A stretch of 12,071 nt of DNA from an uncultured Bacilli bacterium (GCA_947628685.1 CANRAT010000044.1:1-12071); one strand, 5' to 3'. Positions 1-6,116 are shown, counted from the first letter of the stretch. Program-made: numbers and translations. Notes: a model not told the origin generated them from the letters alone.

Positions 1-10
1 CATACTTTGC

Positions 11-48
11 GTAAAAAGAAAAGCCTAATTTCAATAGAAATTAAACTT
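11..48 (-). terminator. intrinsic terminator, probably bidirectional
   Basis: Positions 21-32 and 37-48 form a 12-bp stem (two G-U pairs on the minus-strand RNA) around a 4-nt loop. On the minus strand a U-rich run follows (complement of 11-20). On the plus strand the stem is followed by T-rich 49-60, so it may work both ways. It lies just downstream of the broken rarA reading frame. A second minus-strand frame across the junction, ending V-stop at about 44-46, stops inside the stem, as expected for the original 3' end of a gene. Confidence 0.8.
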
Positions 49-59
49 TTTTTATTTCT

Positions 60-224
60 TCATCTGTCAAACTCGGGAATACCAGGTTTACCATATAAAA
101 TCATAGAAAATAATTTCTTGTTTTTAACTAGATTACTTAATACTTTATTTTCTCCAATTAAATCATTTTGACCTATTACATCTTCAAGTTTTTTAGGTCT
201 TAATTTAAGCGCTAAAGGTTCCAT
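60..224 (-). pseudogene. rarA: rarA (mgsA) N-terminal remnant, broken in Walker A
   Basis: RarA is an AAA+ ATPase related to clamp loaders that acts at stalled replication forks. The 54-residue frame begins MEPLALKLRPKKLEDVIGQ, the characteristic RarA N-terminus, and reaches SMILYGKPGI, where the family continues GKT(S/T) to complete the Walker A loop. Here it reads PEFDR and stops (TGA). The start is supported by AGGTGG 4 nt upstream and a possible extended -10 (TGGTAAAAT on the minus strand, 241-249). Intact RarA is over 400 residues, so nearly all of the ATPase and the C-terminal domains are missing. A terminator follows at once. Shifting the frame by one after the junction gives PSLTDEEIKKV-stop ending in that terminator, which suggests an internal deletion joining a gene's start to some gene's end. 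An assembly join is also possible. The family identity is solid; the cause of the break is inferred. Confidence 0.75.
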
Positions 225-240
225 CTAACCACCTAATATT

Positions 241-273
241 ATTTTACCACATATCTAAAAAAAGTGATATAAT
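241..273 (+). promoter_or_regulatory. overlapping divergent promoters (xerD and rarA remnant)
   Basis: On the plus strand TATAAT at 268-273 is preceded by TG at 265-266, a perfect extended -10. TTACCA at 244-249 is a weak -35 with an 18-bp spacer. The start point would fall near 280, only about 8 nt before the xerD GTG. On the minus strand TAAAAT (complement of 241-246) with an upstream TG is a candidate extended -10 for the rarA remnant. The two elements overlap, so they would compete for polymerase. Confidence 0.5.
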
Positions 274-288
274 AATATTGGTGATAAT

Positions 289-1173
289 GTGAGTATAGAT
301 GAACTAGTAGAAGAGTTTTTAAGATATTTACTTATAGATAAAGGATATAGTAATAATACTATTTCCTCATATAAAGAAGATTTAGAAAAGTTTTTAGAAT
401 TTAATAAAAATAAAAAAATAAATGAAATAAATAATAGTGATTTAAAAGAATATGTTAAATACTTAAATAAAGAAAATTTAAACGAGAAATCAATATCTAG
501 AAATATTTCTTGTCTAAAGAGTTTTTATAAGTTTTTAGTTATAGAAAAATATATAAATAATAATCCAAGCGATAGTGTTGCTATGCCAAAATTAAAGCGT
601 AATTTACCTAAAATACTTACTGAAGAAGAAGTACTTTTATTACTTGATATAAATCTTAGTGATGCTTTTAGTTACAGAAATAAAGCAATGCTTGAACTTA
701 TGTATGCAACAGGACTAAGAGTAAGCGAACTTGTTAATTTAAGACTTCAAGATATAGATTTAAATGAAGATATAGTAAGAACATTTGGTAAAGGCAGTAA
801 AGAGCGTGTTATACCATTTGGAGATTATGCTTGTGAATACTTAGAAAAGTATATATATGAATATAGAGGATTAATGTTAAAAGGTAAGCCCTCTGAATAT
901 TTATTTTTAAATAATCATGGAAATAAGATGACTAGGCAAGGATTATTTAAAATAATAAAAAAAATTGCTAAAGAAAAAGGTATTAATAAGGATTTATCTC
1001 CTCATACACTCAGGCATTCTTTTGCAAGTCATTTACTCAAATATGGTGCAGATTTAAGAACAATACAAGAATTACTTGGACATTCTGATATTTCAACCAC
1101 ACAAATATATACTCATATTACAAATGAACAGTTAAAGAAAAATTATGAGGATTTTCATCCACATGGAAGTTAA
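289..1173 (+). CDS. xerD: tyrosine recombinase XerD (XerC/XerD family)
   Basis: Cytoplasmic site-specific recombinase that resolves chromosome dimers at dif with its partner XerC. The 294-residue length is typical. The SAM-like core-binding domain spans about 4-85 and the catalytic domain about 105-285. All catalytic residues are visible: R144 (TGLRVSEL), K168 (GKGSKER), H239 and R242 (SPHTLRHSFASHLL), H265 (LLGHSDISTTQIYTH) and the nucleophile Y274. The C-terminus (YEDFHPHGS) is the usual Xer tail. The start is GTG; ATG two bases upstream is followed directly by a stop. GGTGAT at 280-285 is only 3 nt from the start and the -10 lies about 15 nt upstream, so the mRNA may be nearly leaderless. 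xerD followed by deoB matches the Bacillus ripX-drm order, which favours XerD over XerC, although the two are hard to separate by sequence alone. Confidence 0.9.
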   Translation: MSIDELVEEFLRYLLIDKGYSNNTISSYKEDLEKFLEFNKNKKINEINNSDLKEYVKYLNKENLNEKSISRNISCLKSFYKFLVIEKYINNNPSDSVAMPKLKRNLPKILTEEEVLLLLDINLSDAFSYRNKAMLELMYATGLRVSELVNLRLQDIDLNEDIVRTFGKGSKERVIPFGDYACEYLEKYIYEYRGLMLKGKPSEYLFLNNHGNKMTRQGLFKIIKKIAKEKGINKDLSPHTLRHSFASHLLKYGADLRTIQELLGHSDISTTQIYTHITNEQLKKNYEDFHPHGS

Positions 1174-1196
1174 CTATAGATTTTATATTATAAATT

Positions 1197-1223
1197 TGAT
1201 AAAATATATAAAGAATAGGAAGG
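1197..1223 (+). promoter_or_regulatory. extended -10 promoter and RBS for deoB
   Basis: TG at 1197-1198 with TAAAAT at 1200-1205 gives an extended -10. I see no good -35. AGGAAGG at 1217-1223 is a strong ribosome binding site 7 nt before the deoB ATG. The promoter is tentative because such hexamers are common in AT-rich DNA; the ribosome site is clear. Read-through from xerD is also likely, as no terminator lies between. Confidence 0.4.
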
Positions 1224-1230
1224 TAATTAT

Positions 1231-2394
1231 ATGAAATTTAATAGAATATTTTTAATAGTTTTAGATTCACTTGGAGTAGGGGAAGCAATAGATGCTAAAA
1301 AGTTTGATGATGTAGGGGCTAATACACTTGGACATATAGTAGAGTATAATCCAATAGATTATCCTAATTTAGAAAAAATGGGATTATTAAATCTTATTGG
1401 TAAAGACATAAAAAATACAGATTCATATTATACAAAAGCACATCCAAAGGCAAACGGTAAAGATACTTTGACAGGACATTTAGAAATTATGGGAATACGC
1501 ACATTAATTCCATTTAGAACATTTACAAAAAATGGATTTCCTAAAGAATTAATAGATGAACTTGAAAAGAGAACAGGAAGAAAAATAATAGGAAACTGTA
1601 ATGCATCAGGGACTGAAATAATTGAAAGACTAGGAGAAGAACAAATAAAAAAAGGCGCACTTATCGTATATACATCTGCTGATTCTGTACTTCAAATTGC
1701 CGCACACGAAGATATTATACCTCTTGATGAGTTATATAAAGACTGCAAGATTGCGAGAGAACTTACTTTAAAAGATGAGTGGAAAGTCGGTAGAATTATT
1801 GCAAGACCATATATTGGTACTAAAGGTAATTTCACAAGAACACCAAATAGACACGATTATGCATTAGATCCTGTTAGTGATACTGTACTTGATAATTTAA
1901 AAAATAATGGTTTTGATGTTTATTCTATAGGTAAAATATCTGATATATTCAATAATTGTGGAATCACTAGAAGTACTAAAACAAAAGATAACTTAGATGG
2001 TATAATTAAAATAATTGAAACAGAAAAAGAAAAATTTAATGGATTATGTTTTGCTAATTTAAACGATTTTGATTCAAAATATGGTCATAGAAGAAACATA
2101 AAAGGTTATGCAGAGGCTATAAAAGAATTTGATAGTTACTTACCTGTTATAAAAGATAATTTAAATGATGATGACCTACTTATAATAGTAGCAGATCACG
2201 GTAATGATCCATCATATAAGGGAACAGACCATACAAGAGAAAATATACCAGTTTTAATATATTCAAAAAGTTTTAAAGATGCAAAACATTTAAAAGAACT
2301 AGATTGTTTTTCTGATATAGGCGCTACTATTGCAGATAACTTTAATGTTAAAATGCCTACTGTTGGAAAAAGTTTCTTAGGTAAATTAAAATAA
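1231..2394 (+). CDS. deoB: phosphopentomutase
   Basis: Interconverts ribose or deoxyribose 1-phosphate and 5-phosphate, linking nucleoside breakdown to central metabolism. It is a cytoplasmic, Mn-dependent enzyme of the alkaline phosphatase superfamily. The 387-residue length fits the family. By comparison with the Bacillus enzyme, metal ligands are D12 (VLDSLGVGE), D281 and H286 (NDFDSKYGH), D322 and H323 (ADHGNDP) and H334 (TDHTRE). The phosphorylated Thr is T79 in GKDTLTGH, and the cap carries YTSADSVLQIAAHE and RTPNRHDYAL. One small oddity is GHLEIMG where most members have GHWEIMG. In Bacillus a purine nucleoside phosphorylase gene follows; here it is replaced by an alkD-like gene whose ATG overlaps the deoB stop by one base (TAATG), implying translational coupling. 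Confidence 0.96.
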   Translation: MKFNRIFLIVLDSLGVGEAIDAKKFDDVGANTLGHIVEYNPIDYPNLEKMGLLNLIGKDIKNTDSYYTKAHPKANGKDTLTGHLEIMGIRTLIPFRTFTKNGFPKELIDELEKRTGRKIIGNCNASGTEIIERLGEEQIKKGALIVYTSADSVLQIAAHEDIIPLDELYKDCKIARELTLKDEWKVGRIIARPYIGTKGNFTRTPNRHDYALDPVSDTVLDNLKNNGFDVYSIGKISDIFNNCGITRSTKTKDNLDGIIKIIETEKEKFNGLCFANLNDFDSKYGHRRNIKGYAEAIKEFDSYLPVIKDNLNDDDLLIIVADHGNDPSYKGTDHTRENIPVLIYSKSFKDAKHLKELDCFSDIGATIADNFNVKMPTVGKSFLGKLK

Positions 2395-3080
2395 TGAATT
2401 ATAGCGAGTTTTTAGATAAACTTTATAGTTTACAAGATATAAAGTATAAAGAATTTCAATCTAAATTAATATTATCTAGTGAATTAATAGGTGTTAGAAC
2501 CTGTGAATTAAAAAAAATTTCAAAAAAAATAGCAAAAGGAAATTATTTAGAGTTTTTTAAATTAAATCGTCATAAATTATATGAAGAAGATTTAATACAC
2601 GGATTAGTACTTGGATATTTAAAACTAGATTTTAAAAAGTTAAAGCCATTACTTGATGATTTTATACCTTATATAAATAACTGGGCAGTTTGTGATCTTA
2701 CTTGTAGTAATTTAAAAATATTTAATGATAGTAAAACAAAAGATATTTGTTTTAGAGAAATTAAAAAATATTTAAAAAATAAAAATCCTTGGATAAATAG
2801 ATTTGGTTATGTATTATTATTGAATTATTTTATAGAGGATAAATACATAGATCAAATATTTGGACTTTTAAATGAATATAAAGATGATTATTATGTTAAA
2901 ATGAGTATAGCATGGCTTATTTCTATGTGCTACATAAAATATAAAGATAAAACTATTATGTATTTAAAAAACTCGAATTTAGATAATTGGACATATAATA
3001 AAACTATACAAAAAATAATTGAATCAAATAGAGTAGGAAGTGATGAAAAATTAGTACTAAAAAATATGAAAAAGAAATAA
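2394..3080 (+). CDS. DNA alkylation repair protein, AlkD-type HEAT-repeat glycosylase
   Basis: AlkD family proteins excise N3- and N7-alkylated purines without base flipping. This 228-residue, almost all-helical protein shows the family N-terminal pattern (KEFQSKLILSSELIGVRTCELKKISKK) and the signature NNWAVCDLTCS. W97, D101 and R136 (NPWINRFG) keep the exact spacing (4 and 35 residues) of the W, D and R that line the Bacillus cereus AlkD lesion cleft (W109, D113, R148). The Lys-rich C-terminus suits DNA contact. It starts on the last base of the deoB stop, so its translation depends on deoB; no separate ribosome site is visible. Family membership is confident. Substrate range is inferred, and some relatives have no tested glycosylase activity. 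Confidence 0.85.
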   Translation: MNYSEFLDKLYSLQDIKYKEFQSKLILSSELIGVRTCELKKISKKIAKGNYLEFFKLNRHKLYEEDLIHGLVLGYLKLDFKKLKPLLDDFIPYINNWAVCDLTCSNLKIFNDSKTKDICFREIKKYLKNKNPWINRFGYVLLLNYFIEDKYIDQIFGLLNEYKDDYYVKMSIAWLISMCYIKYKDKTIMYLKNSNLDNWTYNKTIQKIIESNRVGSDEKLVLKNMKKK

Positions 3081-3085
3081 AATAT

Positions 3086-3589
3086 ATGGTTATTTCTGAT
3101 ATACATGGCGATACTTATAACTTAAATAAGGCTATATCAATCTATTATAAAGAAGGATGTAAAAAATTATTATTGTTAGGTGATTTATTTAATTATGGTG
3201 CAGATTTAAATAGAAATGACATAATTAATAGATTAAATATGATGAAAGATGATATAATTGCCTGCATTGGTAATTGTGATTCAGACATAAGAAATATATT
3301 ATTTGATATGCCTGATGAAAATGAGATTAAATTGAATAAGAAAAAAGTAGTAATAACACATGGTCATTTAACTAGTAGTAAAGACTTATTAAAAATAAAA
3401 GCAGATATTATATTTGTTGGACATACTCACATACCAGGAATTGAAAAAGTAGATAAAAAATTATTTGTTAATCCTGGATCTATTTCTAAAACTAGAAGTA
3501 GTGATAATACATTTGCTATCGTAGATGAAAAAAGTATTACGATAAGGAATTTAGATAATGTAATTTTACAAGAATATAAACTTAAATAA
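3086..3589 (+). CDS. YfcE/MJ0936-type metallophosphoesterase (phosphodiesterase)
   Basis: Small cytoplasmic calcineurin-like phosphoesterase of 167 residues. All metal-site motifs are present: D5 and H7 (SDIHGD), G32-D33 (LLGDLFNYG), N63 (GNCD), H92 (VITHGHL), and H113 and H115 (VGHTHIPG), followed by NPGS at 129-132. YfcE-type enzymes hydrolyse simple phosphodiesters in vitro; the physiological substrate is generally unknown. The chosen ATG is 5 nt after the upstream stop with only a weak A-rich ribosome site, so it probably relies on coupling. Relatives usually have two or three more residues before the first strand. Here IKY precedes in frame but with ATA instead of a start codon. It ends the compact xerD-deoB-alkD-like run. 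Confidence 0.88.
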   Translation: MVISDIHGDTYNLNKAISIYYKEGCKKLLLLGDLFNYGADLNRNDIINRLNMMKDDIIACIGNCDSDIRNILFDMPDENEIKLNKKKVVITHGHLTSSKDLLKIKADIIFVGHTHIPGIEKVDKKLFVNPGSISKTRSSDNTFAIVDEKSITIRNLDNVILQEYKLK

Positions 3590-3639
3590 TGTAAATATAA
3601 TATTAAACTTTCTTTTGCATACATTTAAATGGTGATATA

Positions 3640-4389
3640 ATGTCAGGTAATATGTATGCTTTTTTACTTTCTACTATCGCTGGAATATCTACATTAATAG
3701 GCTTTTTATTTATATACATTAAAAAAGATAAAAATAGTATGATTAGTTCAGCGTTAGGATTTGCTAGTGGAGTAATGCTTACAATATCTGTAATTGATTT
3801 AATACCTAATTCACTTTTATTAATTATTAATAATTATTCTAAAATATATTCATTATTTCTCATTATAATTGGCTTTTTAATTGGAGTAATAGTTTCTAGT
3901 ATAATTGATAAAAGAGTAGGGGAACACTCTAAAAATGGCTTAAAATTATATAAATTAGGTATAATTGCAATGCTTGTTATAATGTTACACAATATACCCG
4001 AAGGAATAGCCACATTTATTACTACAACAAATAATACCAAATTAGGATTAATTTTAACTATTGCAATCGCACTACATAATATACCTGAGGGAATATCAAT
4101 AAGTATTCCTATATATTATTCTACAAATAGTAAATTTAAATCGTTTTTATATACTTTTATATCAGGAATGTCAGAACCTTTGGGCGCTTTAATTTCATAC
4201 TTATTTTTATCTAAATTTATAAATGATACTATATTAGGTGTAATCTACGCTATAATTGCTGGAATGATGATTAATATAGCAATTAATGAATTATACAAAG
4301 AATCGGCTAATTATAATAAGAAAAATACAGTTATTTATTTTATAATTGGTTCTATGGTAATGATTTTAAATCATATATTATTTGGATAA
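3640..4389 (+). CDS. ZIP family divalent metal transporter
   Basis: Integral membrane importer of Zn(II) or related divalent metals. The 249-residue protein has about eight hydrophobic segments (roughly 7-27, 35-55, 70-90, 106-126, 136-160, 168-190, 195-218 and 230-248). The two diagnostic transport-site helices are MLHNIPEGIA (H117, N118, E121) and LHNIPEGISIS (H146, N147, E150), with SGMSEPLGA (E179) in the next helix. The hydrophilic loop at 90-105 is short and lacks the His-rich stretch of many eukaryotic ZIPs, as in bacterial ZupT. GGTGAT at 3631-3636 lies 3 nt before the ATG. It follows the phosphoesterase by 50 nt. A possible -10 (TATAAT, 3596-3601) lacks a -35, so it may share the upstream transcript. 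Which metal is carried cannot be read from sequence. No metal-regulator operator was recognised. Confidence 0.9.
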   Translation: MSGNMYAFLLSTIAGISTLIGFLFIYIKKDKNSMISSALGFASGVMLTISVIDLIPNSLLLIINNYSKIYSLFLIIIGFLIGVIVSSIIDKRVGEHSKNGLKLYKLGIIAMLVIMLHNIPEGIATFITTTNNTKLGLILTIAIALHNIPEGISISIPIYYSTNSKFKSFLYTFISGMSEPLGALISYLFLSKFINDTILGVIYAIIAGMMINIAINELYKESANYNKKNTVIYFIIGSMVMILNHILFG

Positions 4390-4404
4390 AGTAGGGAATA
4401 AACA

Positions 4405-4431
4405 AAAAAGAGACAACAATCGTCTCTTTTT
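4405..4431. terminator. bidirectional intrinsic terminator
   Basis: AAAAAGAGAC at 4405-4414 pairs perfectly with GTCTCTTTTT at 4422-4431 around a 7-nt loop. A-runs and T-runs on both sides let it work for the ZIP gene (plus) and the 41-aa gene (minus), whose stop is 5 bp away. It sits between convergent genes. Confidence 0.9.
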
Positions 4432-4436
4432 GTGGG

Positions 4437-4562
4437 TTATTTACAATCTATATCAGAATTTGATTTAGCATTGTTTGATTTAGAACTAGAAGATTGAGCA
4501 TTAGTACTTTTATTCATACTATTACTTTTATTCATATTAGTTTCTTTGTTATTCTTTCTCAT
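4437..4562 (-). CDS. 41-aa Ser/Asn/Lys-rich peptide
   Basis: A small gene with good signals. ATG at 4562 has GGGTGAT (complement of 4567-4573) 4 nt upstream, the same kind of ribosome site used by xerD and the ZIP gene, and a strong terminator begins 5 nt past its stop. The product starts MRKNNKETNMNKSNSMNKS and ends SNSDIDCK. It is hydrophilic, basic and almost free of hydrophobic residues, with one Cys near the C-terminus and a short internal repeat (MNKSNS/MNKSTN). There is no signal peptide or membrane segment. I do not recognise the family. Small Ser/Asn/Lys-rich proteins are common in spore-forming Bacillota, but this lacks a clear SASP motif and I assign no function. It follows the 58-aa membrane gene by 32 nt and may share its transcript. 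Confidence 0.65.
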   Translation of the reverse strand: MRKNNKETNMNKSNSMNKSTNAQSSSSKSNNAKSNSDIDCK

Positions 4563-4594
4563 TTAAATCACCCAATAATATTATTAACTAGTAT

Positions 4595-4771
4595 TTAAAA
4601 TATATACATTATATTTTTATTTATAGTTGTTTTTTTCTTTTTAATATTTATTACAGTTCTTATTATAATAAATAATAGTAGAAGTGTTAAAAATATGGTT
4701 ATAGTTAGTTGATCAAGTATAGATGCAAACACGATACATATTAGAATTATAATAATTATTGCTTCATACAT
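4595..4771 (-). CDS. 58-aa small membrane protein
   Basis: From ATG at 4771 the product is MYEAIIIIILICIVFASIL..., two hydrophobic helices (about residues 3-20 and 24-41) joined at DQLT, then a basic Lys-rich tail (IKKKKTTINKN). The predicted topology is a small hairpin in the membrane with the tail on the cytoplasmic side. AGAAAGG on the minus strand lies 9 nt before this ATG; a TTG nine bases further upstream abuts that site and is a worse start. Its extreme Ile/Leu richness partly reflects AT-rich codons. No family is recognised. The two-helix, basic-tail shape resembles small membrane peptides in general, including toxins and leaderless bacteriocins, but nothing specific supports those roles. 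Confidence 0.55.
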   Translation of the reverse strand: MYEAIIIIILICIVFASILDQLTITIFLTLLLLFIIIRTVINIKKKKTTINKNIMYIF

Positions 4772-4873
4772 AGCAAACAACCTTTCTTTTTATAAGAAGT
4801 TAACATAATATATATTATCGGATATTTTATTTTTTAAATTTTATAATTAGTAATTAATATAAAATTTAAAATT

Positions 4874-4900
4874 ATGTAGATTAATTAAGATTAACTACAT
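4874..4900. repeat. inverted repeat in AT-rich gap
   Basis: ATGTAG and TTAAT (4874-4879, 4881-4885) pair with ATTAA and CTACAT (4890-4900), giving 11 bp with one bulged A and a 4-nt loop. The G-C pairs make it less likely to be a pure composition effect. No T-run follows on either strand, so it is not an obvious terminator. It could be a protein-binding site or a small RNA hairpin. Confidence 0.5.
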
Positions 4901-5088
4901 TATATAATATTAATCAATTTAATAATCCTAAAAATATATTTTAAATTATTAAAAATTTAATTATTATTAATTTAACTTTTAGTATTTATTTCTATTAACT
5001 ATTTAATATAATTAAGGTTAATTTTAAGCAATCGAGAAATAATTTTATGATTAATTATACATCTCAAATTAAACTTTTAAAGTCTTAC

Positions 5089-5118
5089 TCCCCTATTTTA
5101 GAATAACAAAGTAGGGGA
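5089..5118. repeat. GC-rich hairpin downstream of the HTH gene
   Basis: TCCCCTA at 5089-5095 pairs with TAGGGGA at 5112-5118 around a 16-nt loop, a concentrated G+C patch in otherwise A+T DNA. No poly-U follows on either strand. It lies about 25 bp past the HTH regulator's stop and downstream of its likely terminator, so it may stabilise a 3' end or be the core of an unrecognised RNA or binding site. Confidence 0.5.
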
Positions 5119-5126
5119 AGTGTACC

Positions 5127-5163
5127 AAAAAAAATAGACTAGTTAATTTTCATCTATTTTTTT
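5127..5163 (-). terminator. A-U rich intrinsic terminator enclosing the HTH gene stop
   Basis: On the minus strand AAAAAAATAGA (complement of 5153-5163) pairs with TCTATTTTTTT (complement of 5128-5138), an 11-bp stem around a 14-nt loop, ending in eight T. The HTH gene's TAA (5143-5145) lies in the loop. The stem is poor in G-C pairs, so termination strength is uncertain. Confidence 0.45.
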
Positions 5164-5943
5164 AAATGCAGTTTTACGTGATTCAATTTCTGCAATTTTT
5201 TCAAATATCTCTGTAGCATTGTTTTCATTCATTTCTGTATATCCAAGTTCTTTTAAGGCTTGAATTTTAATATTATTAAGTTCCATAGTACGACTTAATT
5301 TTTCTTCCATTTTTTGCTCGATTTGATTTACAAATCTTCTATGAGATTCCGCAAGTTTACTTTTAGATGCTTTACCACTTCTATAAAGAACCATTGCTGA
5401 GAACATTACACTTTCAAAAATAAATTGTTCATCCTCTTCAAATACAAATTCCATAGGTTTTTCAAAGCCTGTTTCTTTTGCAACATAAGCAAGCATATAT
5501 TTGAGTTCTTTTGTATTATTCATTGCTTGTAAATAATGATATAAATAATTTATTATATGTGTACCCTCTTCACCATTATCTTCTAAATATTCCCTAATTA
5601 GATCAATAATTCCTATAAATAATTCTTGATTTTTAACACTTATTCCATTTAAAAGTTCACTACCTACCCCACTGTTGTCACTAGGTTTACTTTCACATAA
5701 ACTATTTAATTTTACTTCAACAGATGTAATATAATCTGTATTTACTTTAATTTTATCGATATCTTTAGCATCTTTTATACCTAAAAGATTAAATAATAAG
5801 ACTTGTTTATCCTTAGGCCATTTATTTAGGTCATCCATTTCTAAATAATTATAAATCATTTGTCTAGAAACTCCTAAAAATTTAGCAAGTTTTACTTTTG
5901 ATATACCTAACTCATGTAATAAATCCGCTAACTTAGTTTTCAT
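5143..5943 (-). CDS. XRE-like helix-turn-helix transcriptional regulator
   Basis: Probable DNA-binding regulator of 266 residues. The N-terminus (about 4-35) reads as a helix-turn-helix: LADLLHELGISKVKLAKFLGVSRQMIYNYLE, with SKVKLAKFLG as support helix and SRQMIYNYLE as recognition helix. A polar linker (about 83-102, including SDNSGVGSEL) leads to a larger helical domain (103-190) and a charged, coiled-coil-like C-terminus (195-260). The C-terminal part matches no family I know, so the effector and targets are unknown. The ribosome site AGGAGGG is excellent and the promoter is strong, with a palindrome over its -35 box, which points to autoregulation. It diverges from the membrane-anchored protein gene beginning at 6117, a likely second target. 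No recombinase or phage gene is adjacent, so a phage-repressor origin is not supported. Confidence 0.8.
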   Translation of the reverse strand: MKTKLADLLHELGISKVKLAKFLGVSRQMIYNYLEMDDLNKWPKDKQVLLFNLLGIKDAKDIDKIKVNTDYITSVEVKLNSLCESKPSDNSGVGSELLNGISVKNQELFIGIIDLIREYLEDNGEEGTHIINYLYHYLQAMNNTKELKYMLAYVAKETGFEKPMEFVFEEDEQFIFESVMFSAMVLYRSGKASKSKLAESHRRFVNQIEQKMEEKLSRTMELNNIKIQALKELGYTEMNENNATEIFEKIAEIESRKTAFKKIDEN

Positions 5944-5949
5944 TTCATA

Positions 5950-5991
5950 CCCTCCTATTTATAATTTTATCACATTATTTACATTTGTCAA
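5950..5991 (-). promoter_or_regulatory. sigma-A promoter and RBS of the HTH regulator gene
   Basis: On the minus strand the -35 is TTGACA (complement of 5986-5991). A 16-bp spacer leads to TAAAAT (complement of 5964-5969), with TG one base upstream making an extended -10. AGGAGGG (complement of 5950-5956) is the ribosome site, 6 nt before the ATG. It is one of the strongest promoters in the window, and its -35 lies inside the 5978-5998 palindrome. Confidence 0.85.
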
Positions 5992-5998
5992 GTGTAAA
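5978..5998. promoter_or_regulatory. palindromic operator over the -35 box of the HTH gene
   Basis: A 21-bp near-perfect palindrome of the form TTTACA-n-TTGnCAA-n-TGTAAA. Every base pairs with its symmetric partner except one position in each arm and the centre. It completely covers the -35 hexamer of the HTH gene. A bound dimer would block polymerase, so this is a good candidate operator for autorepression. The same spacing was not found elsewhere in the window. The structure is seen directly; the binding protein is inferred. Confidence 0.75.
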
Positions 5999-6060
5999 GT
6001 ATTGATAATAATTGGTAGTGTAGAATAAGTAAGTAGATTTTTACCTAAAAATTACCCAAT

Positions 6061-6107
6061 TTGACTTAATTTTAAAAATGTGCTATTATATATGGCAAAT
6101 GAAGGGG
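6061..6107 (+). promoter_or_regulatory. sigma-A promoter and RBS of the membrane-anchored protein gene
   Basis: TTGACT at 6061-6066, a 17-bp spacer and TATTAT at 6084-6089 with an upstream TG make a near-consensus promoter. AAGGGG at 6102-6107 lies 9 nt before the ATG at 6117. The -35 overlaps the right arm of a weak inverted repeat (6010-6017 with 6053-6061, core AATTGG/CCAATT), a possible but unproven regulator site. Confidence 0.8.
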
Positions 6108-6116
6108 AATGATATT

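Larger units (their letters stand above)
4772..5126. other. AT-rich intergenic gap without a visible gene
   Basis: About 355 bases of nearly pure A+T lie between the 58-aa gene and the HTH regulator's 3' end. No credible reading frame with a ribosome site appears on either strand. It holds a perfect 14-bp palindrome of A and T (4806-4819), the hairpin at 4874-4900 and the GC-containing hairpin at 5089-5118. I find no DnaA box, parS palindrome or tRNA. The promoter of the two small minus-strand genes should lie near 4780-4840; the best -10 there (TATAAA on the minus strand) has no -35. Confidence 0.5.

Noticed and set aside
60..62. TGA read as Trp (Mycoplasma code), letting the rarA fragment continue
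   Set aside because: Read-through gives no RarA-like sequence, and other genes here use TGA as a normal terminal stop and TGG for Trp.
289..1173. xerD as an integrase of a mobile element
   Set aside because: It has the length, tail and gene neighbour (deoB) of chromosomal XerD, and no att sites, excisionase or cargo genes are visible.
3565..3595. Second copy of the TTTACA/TGTAAA operator upstream of the ZIP gene
   Set aside because: The half-sites are 19 bp apart instead of 9 and the inner TTGnCAA is missing, so it is probably chance in AT-rich DNA.
3427..3624. Minus-strand open frame of 65 codons
   Set aside because: It lies antisense to the metal-site and NPGS motifs of the phosphoesterase, has no good ribosome site, and its hydrophobic product is what antisense AT-rich codons give.
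4772..5126. Replication origin, partition site or dif site in the AT-rich gap
   Set aside because: No DnaA boxes, parS palindrome or recognisable dif core was found; A+T richness alone is not enough.
6078..6116. Upstream in-frame ATG for the membrane-anchored protein
   Set aside because: It lies upstream of the -10 box (6084-6089), so it would not be in the mRNA, and it has no ribosome site. ATG at 6117 has AAGGGG and begins a normal signal or anchor sequence.
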